NCBI RefSeq assembly: GCF_001435445.1
Contig: NZ_AZDH01000009.1
Location: 98,553-162,552 of the forward strand
Length of the DNA: 64,000 nt
Source of the DNA: Companilactobacillus kimchii DSM 13961 = JCM 10707
GTDB lineage: Bacteria; Bacillota; Bacilli; Lactobacillales; Lactobacillaceae
Direction of reading: 5' to 3'
The number at the start of each line of letters is the position of its first letter. Position 1 is the first letter of the stretch. The position numbers and the translations under genes are program-made. The notes below the pieces were generated by a model, which ran no database searches, had not been told where the DNA came from, and was given only the letters and a program-made list of their open reading frames with translations. Shown here one piece after another: positions 26,824-35,736 of this stretch.

Positions 26824-26862
26824 AAAAGGACCAGTACTCAGAATTTGAGTACTGATCCTTTG
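26824..26862 (+). terminator. Intrinsic terminator
   Basis: AAAGGACCAGTACTC and GAGTACTGATCCTTT form a strong stem after degV. It may also serve the convergent minus-strand ABC gene. Confidence 0.8.
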
Positions 26863-26875
26863 TTCTATATTTTAT

Positions 26876-26910
26876 AGTGAAAACGAGCTACGTAGGCCTG
26901 CTTCGCTCTC
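26876..26910. repeat. Miniature copy of the 8711-8850 hairpin element
   Basis: It reads AGTGAAAACGAGCTACG, then a short loop, then GCTTCGCTCTC, the two outer ends of the larger element at 8711-8850 without its interior. It abuts the stop of the minus-strand ABC gene. Confidence 0.6.
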
Positions 26911-29234
26911 TATTCTGATCTTAAGGCTGTGGCTGCATCTTTTCTTGCTGCCATTCGAGCTGGGATGTGTCCACCGATTACTGTCAAAATAGTACTGATA
27001 ATAATCAAGACTATCGCATGAACTGGGTTCAGTTGGGCTACTCCGCTTAGATCGGTTAGTCCTTTTAATACGGCATTGATAGGGAAGGTTGCTAACCAAG
27101 CAATTAAGATACCTAACACACCTGAGGAAACTCCTAAGATGGTTGTTTCAGCATCGAAGACACGGGTAACGTCTTTCTTTCTAGCACCCAAAGCTTTCAA
27201 AATACCAATTTCTTTGGTTCTTTCAAGAACTGAAGTGTATGTGATAATACCGATCATGATCATACTTGTTACTAATGAGATACCGGCAAAGGCAACTAAG
27301 ACATAGGTGATAGCATCCATTAAACCACCTGTAAGATTTGAAACTTGTCCGGCTAGGTCAGTGTAAATGACTTTGTCAGAGGCTTTCTTCCCCTTGTTGT
27401 ACTTATCAAGATAATTTAATACTTTATCTTTAGTTTTAAAAGTACTTGGGTAAATTAGAATACTTGATGGTGTAGCGGAACCGCCTAAGTAGCTAACCAA
27501 GCTCTCTTTAGTAGTTGCATCATCGACACTGGCACCTGTTAGAACGTTTGTATCACTGTTCTTTTGGGCAGTAACGATATCAGAGTTCTTATTGGTATTA
27601 ACGATATCCTTAGTTAGTTTGTCGCTATATGCGATACCTGATGAAAGGATATTTTCTGATGATTTAGATTTAACTTTTAAGATACCTGAGATCTTCAAAG
27701 TCTTGTTATCGGAATTGTTGTAAAGACTGGCAAGATCAGTGTTTGGTGTGAAGAGACCAGCTGTTACTTGTTTGTAGTAATTATTGTTAGAAACAACTTT
27801 GAATTCTTGTCCAACAATTTTATTGAAATCTAATTTTTGATTGTCTTTAACTTTCATACCAATGTTCTTTAATGCGTTGATGTTAGTAGAATTATCACGG
27901 TCAACAATCAAAACAACTTCATTTTCATTCTTAGGAAGTGAACCGGAGATAACTTTGTAGTGTTTCTTTAAGAAGTTAGTTCCGTTGTTATTTGATGAAG
28001 GATAGACTGAGCTACCAACACCTGTAGATGAAGCCATAGCGGCTGACATACTACTTAGTGAATTAGAACTACTTGTATTTGAGAATTGAGCTGTCTTAAC
28101 TTTGCCATCAACTTTACTCAAAAGATTCATTCCAGTTGAGTAATTATAAGTGATGTCCTTACTCAATTCAGGATCAAGTTTTTTAATGTAGTTAACGTAG
28201 TTCTTGTTCAATTTGTTTGTGTGTGTCGATTTTTCCTGTTGGCTAAGTTTAGCAGTTACCTTTTTAGAACTGGAACTCTTAACCTTGGTGTCAGGAGCAG
28301 TTTGTTTAGAAGCTGTTTGTGAAATTGTGACAGGGAACTGTGCCAAAGTGTTTCCTTGAGTCTTATCAATTTGTTTTTGGAAACCAGATGATAAGGCCAA
28401 AACGATGGCAATACTGATGATACCAATACTGGAGGCAAAGGCTGTCAAAGCCGTTCGAGCCTTCTTTGTTTTCAAGTTGGTAAAGGACAGTTTCAAAGCA
28501 GTCCAGAAAGTCATCTTAGTTTTCTTAAGTTCAAAGTTATCCTTAGTGGCATCGTCAACAAAAGGATTAGAATCGTTTAAAATTTTACCATCGGCGAAGT
28601 TGATAATTCTATCGGCATATTCTTTGGCCAAAGTAGGATTATGAGTAACCATGATGACAAGGCGTTCTTTTGACAATTCCTTGATCAATTTCATGATTTC
28701 TTCGCTGGTTTCAGTATCTAGGGCACCAGTTGGCTCATCGCAAAGGAGAATCTCAGGATCGTTAGCAATCGCACGGGCAATGGCAACACGTTGAAGTTGA
28801 CCACCAGATAATTGATTGGGTTTCTTATTGATGTGAGGACCCAAACCAACTCTTTCCAATGCTTCACGGGCTTTACGCTTCTTCTCATCGGCATTGACAC
28901 CACTAAGTGTCATTCCCAATTCAACGTTATCGATGATACTTAAATGACCGATAATATTGTAACTTTGGAAAATGAAACCAACGGAATTATTACGATAGGC
29001 GTCCCAATCGGATTCGGAAAAATCTTTAGTAGATTTACCATTGATGACCAAGTCACCAGAATCATAAATGTCCAAACCACCGATACCGTTTAGCATAGTA
29101 GTTTTACCGGAACCACTAGGTCCCAGAATAGCGACGAATTCTTGTTTTCTAAAGGAGACAGATACATCGTCTAAGGCTTTAGTAACAGAATCGCCGACAT
29201 AATAGTATTTTTTTATGTGTTTTAATTCCAGCAT
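26910..29234 (-). CDS. MacB-like ABC transporter, ATPase fused to FtsX permease
   Basis: A 774-residue fusion. Residues 1-225 are an ATPase (Walker A GPSGSGKTT, signature LSGGQLQR, Walker B ILLCDEPTGALD). After a linker come one helix near 265, a roughly 360-residue Ser/Asn-rich extracellular domain and three C-terminal helices with an FtsX loop (KEIGILKALGARKKDV). This matches the MacB fold and the Firmicute peptide-resistance or peptide-export group. Divergent from a TetR gene, which probably controls it. The substrate is unknown. Confidence 0.85.
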   Translation of the reverse strand: MLELKHIKKYYYVGDSVTKALDDVSVSFRKQEFVAILGPSGSGKTTMLNGIGGLDIYDSGDLVINGKSTKDFSESDWDAYRNNSVGFIFQSYNIIGHLSIIDNVELGMTLSGVNADEKKRKAREALERVGLGPHINKKPNQLSGGQLQRVAIARAIANDPEILLCDEPTGALDTETSEEIMKLIKELSKERLVIMVTHNPTLAKEYADRIINFADGKILNDSNPFVDDATKDNFELKKTKMTFWTALKLSFTNLKTKKARTALTAFASSIGIISIAIVLALSSGFQKQIDKTQGNTLAQFPVTISQTASKQTAPDTKVKSSSSKKVTAKLSQQEKSTHTNKLNKNYVNYIKKLDPELSKDITYNYSTGMNLLSKVDGKVKTAQFSNTSSSNSLSSMSAAMASSTGVGSSVYPSSNNNGTNFLKKHYKVISGSLPKNENEVVLIVDRDNSTNINALKNIGMKVKDNQKLDFNKIVGQEFKVVSNNNYYKQVTAGLFTPNTDLASLYNNSDNKTLKISGILKVKSKSSENILSSGIAYSDKLTKDIVNTNKNSDIVTAQKNSDTNVLTGASVDDATTKESLVSYLGGSATPSSILIYPSTFKTKDKVLNYLDKYNKGKKASDKVIYTDLAGQVSNLTGGLMDAITYVLVAFAGISLVTSMIMIGIITYTSVLERTKEIGILKALGARKKDVTRVFDAETTILGVSSGVLGILIAWLATFPINAVLKGLTDLSGVAQLNPVHAIVLIIISTILTVIGGHIPARMAARKDAATALRSE

Positions 29235-29419
29235 TAATTGAACTCTCTCTAATCTTCAAATTTTTAATGGCTTCTAATAAAATTTCTGTTAGAATGTCAT
29301 TATTGCAACACTATGTTTCATATAATAAAAACAATTTAATGAATTTTCAATCATCAATTTGAGACAAAGTGTCATTAATTAAACAAAAATAATTCATTTG
29401 TTGCATTTAAGGAGAAACC

Positions 29420-29998
29420 ATGGTCGGAATAAAAAATAATCGTCGGGCACAATATACCAGAAAGATTATTAAAGAGACAGTTTTATCACTTTTACAAAAA
29501 GAATCGATTGATTCTATAACTGTAACGGAAATTTGCAAAGCTGCTGACGTTAATCGAACAACTTTTTATCGTTATTATGATGATGTATATTCGTGTGTCG
29601 ATAGTATCGAAACTGATTTTTTGGATAATTTAAAAATCCCTCAGGGCACTTCAATGATCGACGGATTGAAGATTATGCTTGGGGAATTCTACAAAAACCC
29701 AGCTTTAAGTAATCTAGTCTTTGTAGAAGGTAAAACCAAATTGCTTGATCGGATGAGTCATTTTCATGATCATGCTGAATTAGTTAAGACAACGATGGAT
29801 GAATATGAAGCCACTTATATCATGCTAGGAGTTCAAGGCATTATGAAACGTTGGGTCAAAAATGGTATGAAAGAGTCACCGGAGATGTTGACGAATATCA
29901 TTGTTAAAGTTGTTTTCGCCGAAGAATTGCGGGATAAAAAGGCTCTTTTTGATTTACATGAAGTTAAAGAGGAACAGACTGATTTTTCGGAAGCTTAG
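29420..29998 (+). CDS. TetR/AcrR family regulator
   Basis: A 192-residue regulator with an N-terminal HTH (SITVTEICKAADVNRTTFYRY, shown as ADVNRTTFYRYYDD) and a TetR C-terminal domain like the other TetR gene in this window. RBS AAGGAGAAA. It is transcribed away from the MacB-like gene across 185 bases that contain two GTGTCATTA-like motifs. Probably the local repressor of that transporter. Confidence 0.82.
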   Translation: MVGIKNNRRAQYTRKIIKETVLSLLQKESIDSITVTEICKAADVNRTTFYRYYDDVYSCVDSIETDFLDNLKIPQGTSMIDGLKIMLGEFYKNPALSNLVFVEGKTKLLDRMSHFHDHAELVKTTMDEYEATYIMLGVQGIMKRWVKNGMKESPEMLTNIIVKVVFAEELRDKKALFDLHEVKEEQTDFSEA

Positions 29999-30000
29999 CT

Positions 30001-30096
30001 GAAATGAGGATAGACTTAAATTGCCGTCTTCCATAGTGTTCCAGACTAGTATTCTGTTCTATTATTTGTATACGTTTGAATTAGATAATAAATAAT
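30001..30096. repeat. Shortened copy of the composite intergenic element
   Basis: It starts TGAAATGAGGATAGACT and GCCGTCTTCC, close to the inner end of the right MarR-operon repeat (37470-37495). It continues GACTAGTATTCTGTTCTATTATT, which matches (reverse complement) 37824-37858. The terminator-like hairpin copy 2 follows directly. Confidence 0.55.
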
Positions 30097-30162
30097 AATG
30101 ACCTCTATTAAGTGATTCAAGCATACATGTATGTCTTGAATGTTTAATAGAGGCCATTTTTT
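30097..30162. repeat. Dispersed terminator-like hairpin, copy 2
   Basis: ACCTCTATTAAGTGATTCAAG pairs with CTTGAATGTTTAATAGAGG (in part) around a CATACATGTATG loop, then a T run. It lies between the convergent TetR and PadR genes and can terminate both. Confidence 0.8.
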
Positions 30163-30166
30163 AGTG

Positions 30167-30697
30167 TTATAGATTTTTTAATTCAGAACGCCAGAGTTTC
30201 AGATCTGACTTCTTATTGGAGAGCTCTTTTTGAATAATCAACTCACGCCCAAATTGTTCGGGGTGGTGAACGACTTCTGATAATTCTAGTTCCAATTCAG
30301 CTAGCTCTAACTTCAGGGTTCGCTCTCTCATTTCTAATAATGCTTTCAAAATATCAATCTGTTCTTTACCTAAAAAGTGTAAGCGTAAAATGAAATCATC
30401 ATTGTTTAATTGGGTTATTTCCGGTGACAATGGTAGCTTTAGCCAATCCATGAAAGTATCAGTTCCTAATTTGGTTAATTGATAAACTTTTCTCCGAGAA
30501 TTGATTTCAGTGGATTCAACTAAGCTAATCAATTCTTTATTCAAAAGCCGATTCAGTTCGGGATAAATTTGACTGAAGGGTGCGGTCCAGAATTCAGCTT
30601 TTTCTTTGTCGAAAATCTGTTTGATGTCATAACCGGTCATTGGCTGACGAGTTAGTAAACCTAGGATCATATATTGAAGTGTATTAGAACGTGCCAT
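30167..30697 (-). CDS. PadR family transcriptional regulator
   Basis: A 176-residue regulator. The N-terminal PadR winged helix (TLQYMILGLLTRQPMTGYDI; FSQIYPELNRLLNKELI, both shortened) is followed by a VirR/PadR-type C-terminal helical domain (residues about 90-175). Divergent from a DHA2 multidrug efflux gene with a palindrome between, the classical arrangement for a drug-responsive repressor. RBS AAAGGAGTCC lies before the start. Confidence 0.88.
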   Translation of the reverse strand: MARSNTLQYMILGLLTRQPMTGYDIKQIFDKEKAEFWTAPFSQIYPELNRLLNKELISLVESTEINSRRKVYQLTKLGTDTFMDWLKLPLSPEITQLNNDDFILRLHFLGKEQIDILKALLEMRERTLKLELAELELELSEVVHHPEQFGRELIIQKELSNKKSDLKLWRSELKNL

Positions 30698-30730
30698 GAG
30701 GGACTCCTTTACAAATTTTTGCTATGTATT

Positions 30731-30756
30731 AAACTATATATATTAATATATAGTTT
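30731..30756. promoter_or_regulatory. Palindrome between padR-type gene and MFS gene
   Basis: AAACTATATA and TATATAGTTT flank TATTAA. It overlaps the region expected for the MFS promoter, 12 bases before the efflux gene start. Probably the PadR operator. Confidence 0.6.
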
Positions 30757-30767
30757 AGAGGATAATT

Positions 30768-32204
30768 ATGGAAACAGTTCAAAGAAAGAATTTAACGATG
30801 ATTCTGATTGGTGTCGGAATCGTTATTTTTATGTCTACACTTGATAGTAGCATTGTCACTGTGGCGCTACCAGTCTTGAGTAAGGCACTTCATACCAATA
30901 TGAGTTTGATCAATTGGGTCGTGACAATGTATCTGATTGTGATGAGTAGTACTTTAATGATCTTTGGTAAATTAGGAGATAAGTATGGAAAAATTAAATT
31001 TTTCCAATGGGGAACTTTGATTTTCGTAATCAGTTCTGCATTATGTGCTTTATCGGTTAGTTGGTTGACTTTAATTATTGCCAGAAGTTTGCAAGCGATT
31101 GGAGCTGCCATGACAATGGCCACATCGAACGGAATTATCGTTGAAATTTTTCCGGATGATCGTCGAGGTCAGGCCTTAGGATGGATGGGATCATTCGTTT
31201 CACTAGGAGGTATTATTGGACCAAGTTTAGGTGGAATTTTTTTGAACTTCTTCCCATGGCACATCATTTTTTGGTTAAATGTACCAATTGGATTTATTGC
31301 TATTTTTATTTTATTTAAGTACTTGCCTAGCAGTTTGGATAAAACATTTACTAGTGCTAAATTTGATTTGTTTGGTTCAGCATTATTGATTGTAGGCTTC
31401 ACTAGTATGTTTGTCGGGATTCTTCTGAGTCAACAATTAGGTTGGAGCGACTGGCGTATCTTGACGTTAACAATTGTTGGAGTGATTCTATTAGCGTTAT
31501 TGTATCGTTATGAAACTAAGCAAGCTGAACCGATTTTGCCAGTAACTTTATTTAAAAATAAGTGGTTCTCTGTACAATTATTGACTTGCTTTATGGTCTT
31601 TATCATTGATTTCTTTTTTGATGTAATTGCACCATTCTATTTACAAAATGCACGAGAATTCAGTCCACTGTTCAGTGGCTTCTTCTTATTGATTTTCCCA
31701 GTTGTGCAATTGTTTGTTGCCCCTATTTCCGGAAGCTTGGCAGATAAGCATGACCCATTTAAAATTACTTTGGTGGGATTAGCCATTATCAGTTTTGGCC
31801 AAATATTTTATGTCCTCAGTGGATTGCAGAATACCGTTCTGATTTTTGCTTTCGGAGCCGCGATGGCTGGATTGGGTAACGGATTATTCCATTCGCCAAA
31901 TAATGTTTTGGTTATGAGTACGGTCGAAGAAAAAGATTATGGTTCAGCTGGTAGTGTTTACAGTTTAGCTAGAACGGTTGGGATGGTAGTTGGTTCAGCA
32001 ATGTCGACAACGTTGTTGTTTGGATCAATGTCTATTTTAAAGGGTTCTAGAGTTACTTCTTATATACCAAGTGATCCACAATTATTTATTGATGGGATGC
32101 ATATGACTTTTGGGTTATCATGTACAATCAGTGTTTTGTTGTTAGTTGGAATTTATTTATGGCATCGCAAAGTATCAAAAGAAAATCCATCATTAAAATT
32201 ATAA
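30768..32204 (+). CDS. DHA2-family (14-helix) MFS multidrug efflux transporter
   Basis: A 478-residue permease with 14 hydrophobic helices, of the EmrB/QacA type. Visible are motif D/D1-like TLDSSIVTVALP in helix 1, the motif A-like GKLGDKYGK loop and the antiporter motif C GGIIGPSLGGIF. It exports drugs in exchange for protons in the cell membrane. Divergent from the PadR gene. A terminator follows at 32224. Confidence 0.88.
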   Translation: METVQRKNLTMILIGVGIVIFMSTLDSSIVTVALPVLSKALHTNMSLINWVVTMYLIVMSSTLMIFGKLGDKYGKIKFFQWGTLIFVISSALCALSVSWLTLIIARSLQAIGAAMTMATSNGIIVEIFPDDRRGQALGWMGSFVSLGGIIGPSLGGIFLNFFPWHIIFWLNVPIGFIAIFILFKYLPSSLDKTFTSAKFDLFGSALLIVGFTSMFVGILLSQQLGWSDWRILTLTIVGVILLALLYRYETKQAEPILPVTLFKNKWFSVQLLTCFMVFIIDFFFDVIAPFYLQNAREFSPLFSGFFLLIFPVVQLFVAPISGSLADKHDPFKITLVGLAIISFGQIFYVLSGLQNTVLIFAFGAAMAGLGNGLFHSPNNVLVMSTVEEKDYGSAGSVYSLARTVGMVVGSAMSTTLLFGSMSILKGSRVTSYIPSDPQLFIDGMHMTFGLSCTISVLLLVGIYLWHRKVSKENPSLKL

Positions 32205-32223
32205 TAATTAGAGTTAAAATTAG

Positions 32224-32247
32224 GGCAGCCACTATGGCTGCTTTTTT
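32224..32247 (+). terminator. Intrinsic terminator
   Basis: GGCAGCC-ACTAT-GGCTGC followed by T6, directly after the MFS gene and before the alarmone synthetase RBS. Confidence 0.88.
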
Positions 32248-32278
32248 GATAATTATTAATTTTAAAAGGATGGAAAGT

Positions 32279-32962
32279 ATGATACTAGAAAGATCCAATA
32301 CTATTAATTTGCGGGAATTAAAGTCACAATTAGGGGATTTGGATAACCGACCGGATGTACAGGAACTATCTAAAATGATAAAAATGTATCAACTTTATCA
32401 GGCTGGTCAAAAAGAAATCAGTACTAAATTGGAAAATTTGGATTCAGAATTTCAAGTTAATTACGATTACAATCCAATTCATCATATGGAATCACGTATG
32501 AAGAAGATTCAAAGTTTGCTCGAAAAGGCTCAACGTAAAGGCTATGATTTAACAGCCGAAAGTATTCAGAAAAACATTTATGATATTGCCGGTATTAGAG
32601 TCGTAACTAATTATATTGATGACATTTACAAAATTGAGAAATTATTAACTAGTCAAACTGACGTTACATTGTTGAGACGTAAAGATTATTTGAAACATCC
32701 AAAGGCAAGTGGATATCGTAGTTTGCATATTGTTGTTAAGGTACCAGTTTTTCAATCTAAAGGGCCAATTGATGTCCCAGTAGAGATTCAAATTAGAACT
32801 GTTGGTATGGATATGTGGGCCAGTTTGGAACACAAATTACGTTATAAAACGGATAGTGACAGTAATTTAGTCGATAAGTATGGCGATCGTTTGAAGGGCT
32901 ACGCTGACGAGTTAGAAGATATTGAACGTGGCATGCAAGATATTCATAAAGATTTGATTTAG
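32279..32962 (+). CDS. Small alarmone synthetase (RelQ/RelP-type GTP pyrophosphokinase)
   Basis: A 227-residue single-domain RelA/SpoT synthetase. It has DIAGIRVV, the GYRSLH substrate motif and VEIQIRT, ending WASLEHKLRYK, as in small (p)ppGpp synthetases that lack hydrolase and TGS/ACT domains. I use ATG 32279 after AAAGGATGG; a longer upstream frame overlaps the MFS gene and has no RBS. It makes (p)ppGpp or pGpp from ATP and GDP/GTP/GMP in the cytosol. Which of RelP or RelQ it is cannot be settled by eye. Confidence 0.88.
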   Translation: MILERSNTINLRELKSQLGDLDNRPDVQELSKMIKMYQLYQAGQKEISTKLENLDSEFQVNYDYNPIHHMESRMKKIQSLLEKAQRKGYDLTAESIQKNIYDIAGIRVVTNYIDDIYKIEKLLTSQTDVTLLRRKDYLKHPKASGYRSLHIVVKVPVFQSKGPIDVPVEIQIRTVGMDMWASLEHKLRYKTDSDSNLVDKYGDRLKGYADELEDIERGMQDIHKDLI

Positions 32963-32999
32963 AATAAAGAAGGTATGATATTTGTTGTAATACTAACAA

Positions 33000-33366
33000 A
33001 TGTAACTGAAGTATGCTGTCGTCCGTAAAAAATCTGTGGGCCGCTGGAACGTGATGGACAAGACTTCAAGCTAAGTATAATATCACCACTGAGGGCCCAC
33101 AGATTTTTTACTACCGACTAATTCCCAGGTTCTAATATTATCAGTGTTTTAAAATTCTTAGTTCTATATAATTCAAATAGAAATTTTAAATCAAAAAACA
33201 GCCTCATTAAGTATTCAAGACATATGTTCTATATACTTGAGTATCTCTTAATAGAGGCTGTTTTTATTATTCGTATTTTACAATAACTGATAAACAAAGC
33301 AGGATTTAGTCCTCCACAACAAGAAAAATGACTCAACCAAGTTTTCTTGCTGTGGAGGATAGCATT
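33000..33366. repeat. Left long inverted repeat of the MarR-ABC region
   Basis: Starting ATGTAACTGAAGTATGC, this 367-base segment reappears in reverse complement at 37470-38035. It holds, in order, a long hairpin (AAAAAATCTGTGGGCC..GGGCCCACAGATTTTTT, 33026-33110), an AT-rich spacer, terminator-like hairpin copy 3, and an ACAAGAAAA hairpin (33317-33360). Relative to the right copy it lacks about 85 bases between two CAAGCTAA repeats. It covers the gene-free stretch 32963-33459. Confidence 0.8.
33195..33266. repeat. Dispersed terminator-like hairpin, copy 3
   Basis: ACAGCCTCATTAAGTATTCAAG against CTTGAGTATCTCTTAATAGAGG (in part), then CTGTTTTTATT. It lies inside the left inverted repeat. Confidence 0.78.
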
Positions 33367-33429
33367 GAGAAGTCACTAGTAAAAATAAAGAAAAAATTAT
33401 TGACTTTGTATTTTTTAAAGTCTAATATA

Positions 33430-33443
33430 GTTCGCATACGAAC
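33430..33443. promoter_or_regulatory. MarR operator, copy 1
   Basis: GTTCGCATACGAAC, a GTTCG/CGAAC inverted repeat, lies 16 bases before the MarR start. Its exact reverse complement recurs between marR and the first ABC gene. Confidence 0.75.
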
Positions 33444-33459
33444 AAAAGAGGGAATTAAG

Positions 33460-33924
33460 ATGCTTAATTTTAAAAAGACGATTGTTTACAATATTAGAGA
33501 TTTATCGAATCATATTTCCCATTATATTCAAAACAATGATGAAAAAAAGGTGGGTGAAAGTGTGTTTGCCACTCACTCAAGTGAACGTATTTCCCGATTG
33601 CAAGGTATGACAGCAGGGTATCTATATACTCATCAAGATAGACAGGTTATTCAAAAAGATTTAGAAAAAGGAATGTCTATCAGTAAGTCAACCGCTAGTG
33701 GGCTGGTTCAACGTATGGTTAAAAATGGTTTGATCTACACAACGCCCTCGCCTGATGATGCTAGAGTTAAATGTCTTAATTTAACAACTTATGCAAAGAA
33801 TACTATGTCTGAAATTAACAGTCAAGCTGAAGATACAGAACGACGATTACAGCAAGGTATTTCTCCAGAAGATTTAGCGACCTTTTTTAAAGTTATCGAT
33901 CAAATAAGGGAGAATACGAAATAA
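33460..33924 (+). CDS. MarR family regulator of the downstream ABC exporter
   Basis: A 154-residue regulator with the MarR winged helix (QKDLEKGMSISKSTASGLVQRMVKNGLI, shortened: SKSTASGLVQRM recognition helix) and a wing (TTPSPDDARVKCLNLT). I place the start at ATG 33460 after AAAGAGGG; a frame opening 44 codons earlier runs through the repeat and the operator. Two identical-but-inverted operators flank the gene, so it should repress both itself and the ABC genes. The layout matches streptococcal SatR-SatAB or RcrR-RcrPQ operons. Confidence 0.88.
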   Translation: MLNFKKTIVYNIRDLSNHISHYIQNNDEKKVGESVFATHSSERISRLQGMTAGYLYTHQDRQVIQKDLEKGMSISKSTASGLVQRMVKNGLIYTTPSPDDARVKCLNLTTYAKNTMSEINSQAEDTERRLQQGISPEDLATFFKVIDQIRENTK

Positions 33925-33941
33925 AAAAATTTACAGTTATA

Positions 33942-33955
33942 GTTCGTATGCGAAC
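33942..33955. promoter_or_regulatory. MarR operator, copy 2
   Basis: GTTCGTATGCGAAC, the exact reverse complement of the site at 33430-33443, lies 15 bases before the first ABC gene and just before its RBS (AGGAGG). Confidence 0.72.
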
Positions 33956-33969
33956 CATAGGAGGACTTA

Positions 33970-35736
33970 ATGATAAAACTATTTAAAAGAATTAATAAAA
34001 AAGAATATTTAATGATTTTCGTTAGTTTGATTTTCATCATATTACAAGTTGGCTTGGAATTAGAAATTCCTAGTTATATGTCGACTATTACGGAAAGACT
34101 GGAAAAACAAGGAACAACTATTAATCAAATTTTACAACCAGGGATGATGATGATTCTCTTATCAATTTTCAGTGTCATTGCTTCAATCGTTGTTGGTTAT
34201 CTGGCAGCCCACGTAGCCGCAGGATTTACAGCTCGCTTAAGAGGTCAAATTTTTAACCAAGTTATGGATTATTCGACACAGGATATTAAAAAATTCTCTG
34301 TTTCAAGTTTATTGACACGTTCGACAAATGACTTAACCCAGCTACAACAATTTATTGCAATGGGACTACAAGTTATTATTAAAGCTCCAATTACAGCTGT
34401 TTGGGCAATAACTAAGATTGCTAATAAAGGTTGGCAGTGGACAACCGCTACAGCCGTAGCCGTTATTGTTTTGATCGTGATGTTGACCTTCATTCTTGTT
34501 ATGGTTCAACCCAAGTTTAAGATGGTTCAGAGTTTAACTGATCGTTTAAATTTAGTGACTAGAGAAAATTTATCGGGTATCAGAGTAGTCCATGCATATA
34601 ATGCAGAAGATTATCAAAATGATAAATTCAATCAAGCCAATAAGGATCTAACCGAGACTAATCTTTTTGCTAACCGAGTTTTAGCCTTGATGAACCCAGG
34701 AATGAGTTTTATTTCAAGTACTCTAACTTTATCAGTTTATGCAATTGGAGCCATCATAATCAATCAAGCAACCGCTAGTGCTACAAGATTGACTTTGTTC
34801 AGTAATATGATTGTTTTCTCTTCATATGCCATGCAAGTTATTTTAGGATTCTTATTATTATCAATTATTTTCATCCTTTTGCCACGTGTGACAGTTTCTG
34901 CATCCAGAATCAATCAAGTTTTGGATGTGAAACCATCTATCGTTAGTGAAAAGGAAACAACTGAAGATGTTGAACAGATGGGAACCCTAGAATTTAAAGA
35001 TGTTAGTTTTAGATATCCACATGCTGAAGCCGATGCTATTCATGATTTGAGTTTTAAGGCGAAACAAGGTCAAACTATTGCGATTATTGGTTCTACTGGT
35101 AGTGGTAAATCAACTGTTATGAATTTGATTCCTAGATTATATGATGCTACTCAAGGACAAATTTTAGTTGATGGGGTAGATGTGAAAAAATTTGCTACTG
35201 AAGACTTGAATAATCGTTTAGGATACATTCCTCAGAAGGCTGTTTTATTCAGTGGTTCAATTCGCTCGAACCTTGATTTTGGACAGACCAATGTTACTGC
35301 TAAGAAATCAGATGAACAGATCAATCAAGCTTTGGAAATTGCTCAATCACGTGATTTTGTTGATCAAAAAAAGGATCAACTTGATAGCAAGGTTGCTCAA
35401 CACGGTGACAATTTCTCTGGTGGCCAAAAACAACGTTTAGCTGTTGCACGTGCTATCGCTAGAAAACCAGAAATCTTACTTTTCGACGATTCATTCTCAG
35501 CCTTGGATTATGAGACTGATAAGAGATTACGTACAGCTTTGAAAGAAAAAGCTGCTAAAACAACAAAAGTTATTATTGCTCAAAGAATTAGTACCATTAT
35601 GGATGCCGATCAAATCATTGTGCTCGATAACGGAAAAGTTGCCGGACAAGGCACACATCAAGAACTACTCAAGAATAATCAGGTTTATCAAGAGATAGCC
35701 TACTCACAATTGTCAAAGGAGGAATTGGCTGAATGA
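33970..35736 (+). CDS. Heterodimeric ABC exporter subunit with degenerate ATP site
   Basis: A 588-residue half-transporter. Residues about 15-310 form six helices, and the ATPase domain follows: Walker A IGSTGSGKST, signature FSGGQKQR, Walker B ILLFDDSFSALD. The Asp in place of the catalytic Glu after Walker B marks the non-hydrolysing site typical of heterodimeric exporters (LmrCD, BmrCD, TM287/288 type). Its stop overlaps the start of the partner by 4 bases. Likely exports drugs or peptides. Confidence 0.88.
   Translation: MIKLFKRINKKEYLMIFVSLIFIILQVGLELEIPSYMSTITERLEKQGTTINQILQPGMMMILLSIFSVIASIVVGYLAAHVAAGFTARLRGQIFNQVMDYSTQDIKKFSVSSLLTRSTNDLTQLQQFIAMGLQVIIKAPITAVWAITKIANKGWQWTTATAVAVIVLIVMLTFILVMVQPKFKMVQSLTDRLNLVTRENLSGIRVVHAYNAEDYQNDKFNQANKDLTETNLFANRVLALMNPGMSFISSTLTLSVYAIGAIIINQATASATRLTLFSNMIVFSSYAMQVILGFLLLSIIFILLPRVTVSASRINQVLDVKPSIVSEKETTEDVEQMGTLEFKDVSFRYPHAEADAIHDLSFKAKQGQTIAIIGSTGSGKSTVMNLIPRLYDATQGQILVDGVDVKKFATEDLNNRLGYIPQKAVLFSGSIRSNLDFGQTNVTAKKSDEQINQALEIAQSRDFVDQKKDQLDSKVAQHGDNFSGGQKQRLAVARAIARKPEILLFDDSFSALDYETDKRLRTALKEKAAKTTKVIIAQRISTIMDADQIIVLDNGKVAGQGTHQELLKNNQVYQEIAYSQLSKEELAE

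Noticed and set aside
27076..27306. Open frame opposite the MacB-like gene
   Set aside because: Shadow of the FtsX coding region on the other strand; no RBS, no family.
32120..32278. 53-codon N-terminal extension of the alarmone synthetase
   Set aside because: It overlaps the MFS gene and its terminator, and a proper RBS precedes ATG 32279.
33328..33459. 44-codon N-terminal extension of the MarR gene
   Set aside because: It covers the inverted repeat and the operator; the RBS AAAGAGGG and family length point to ATG 33460.
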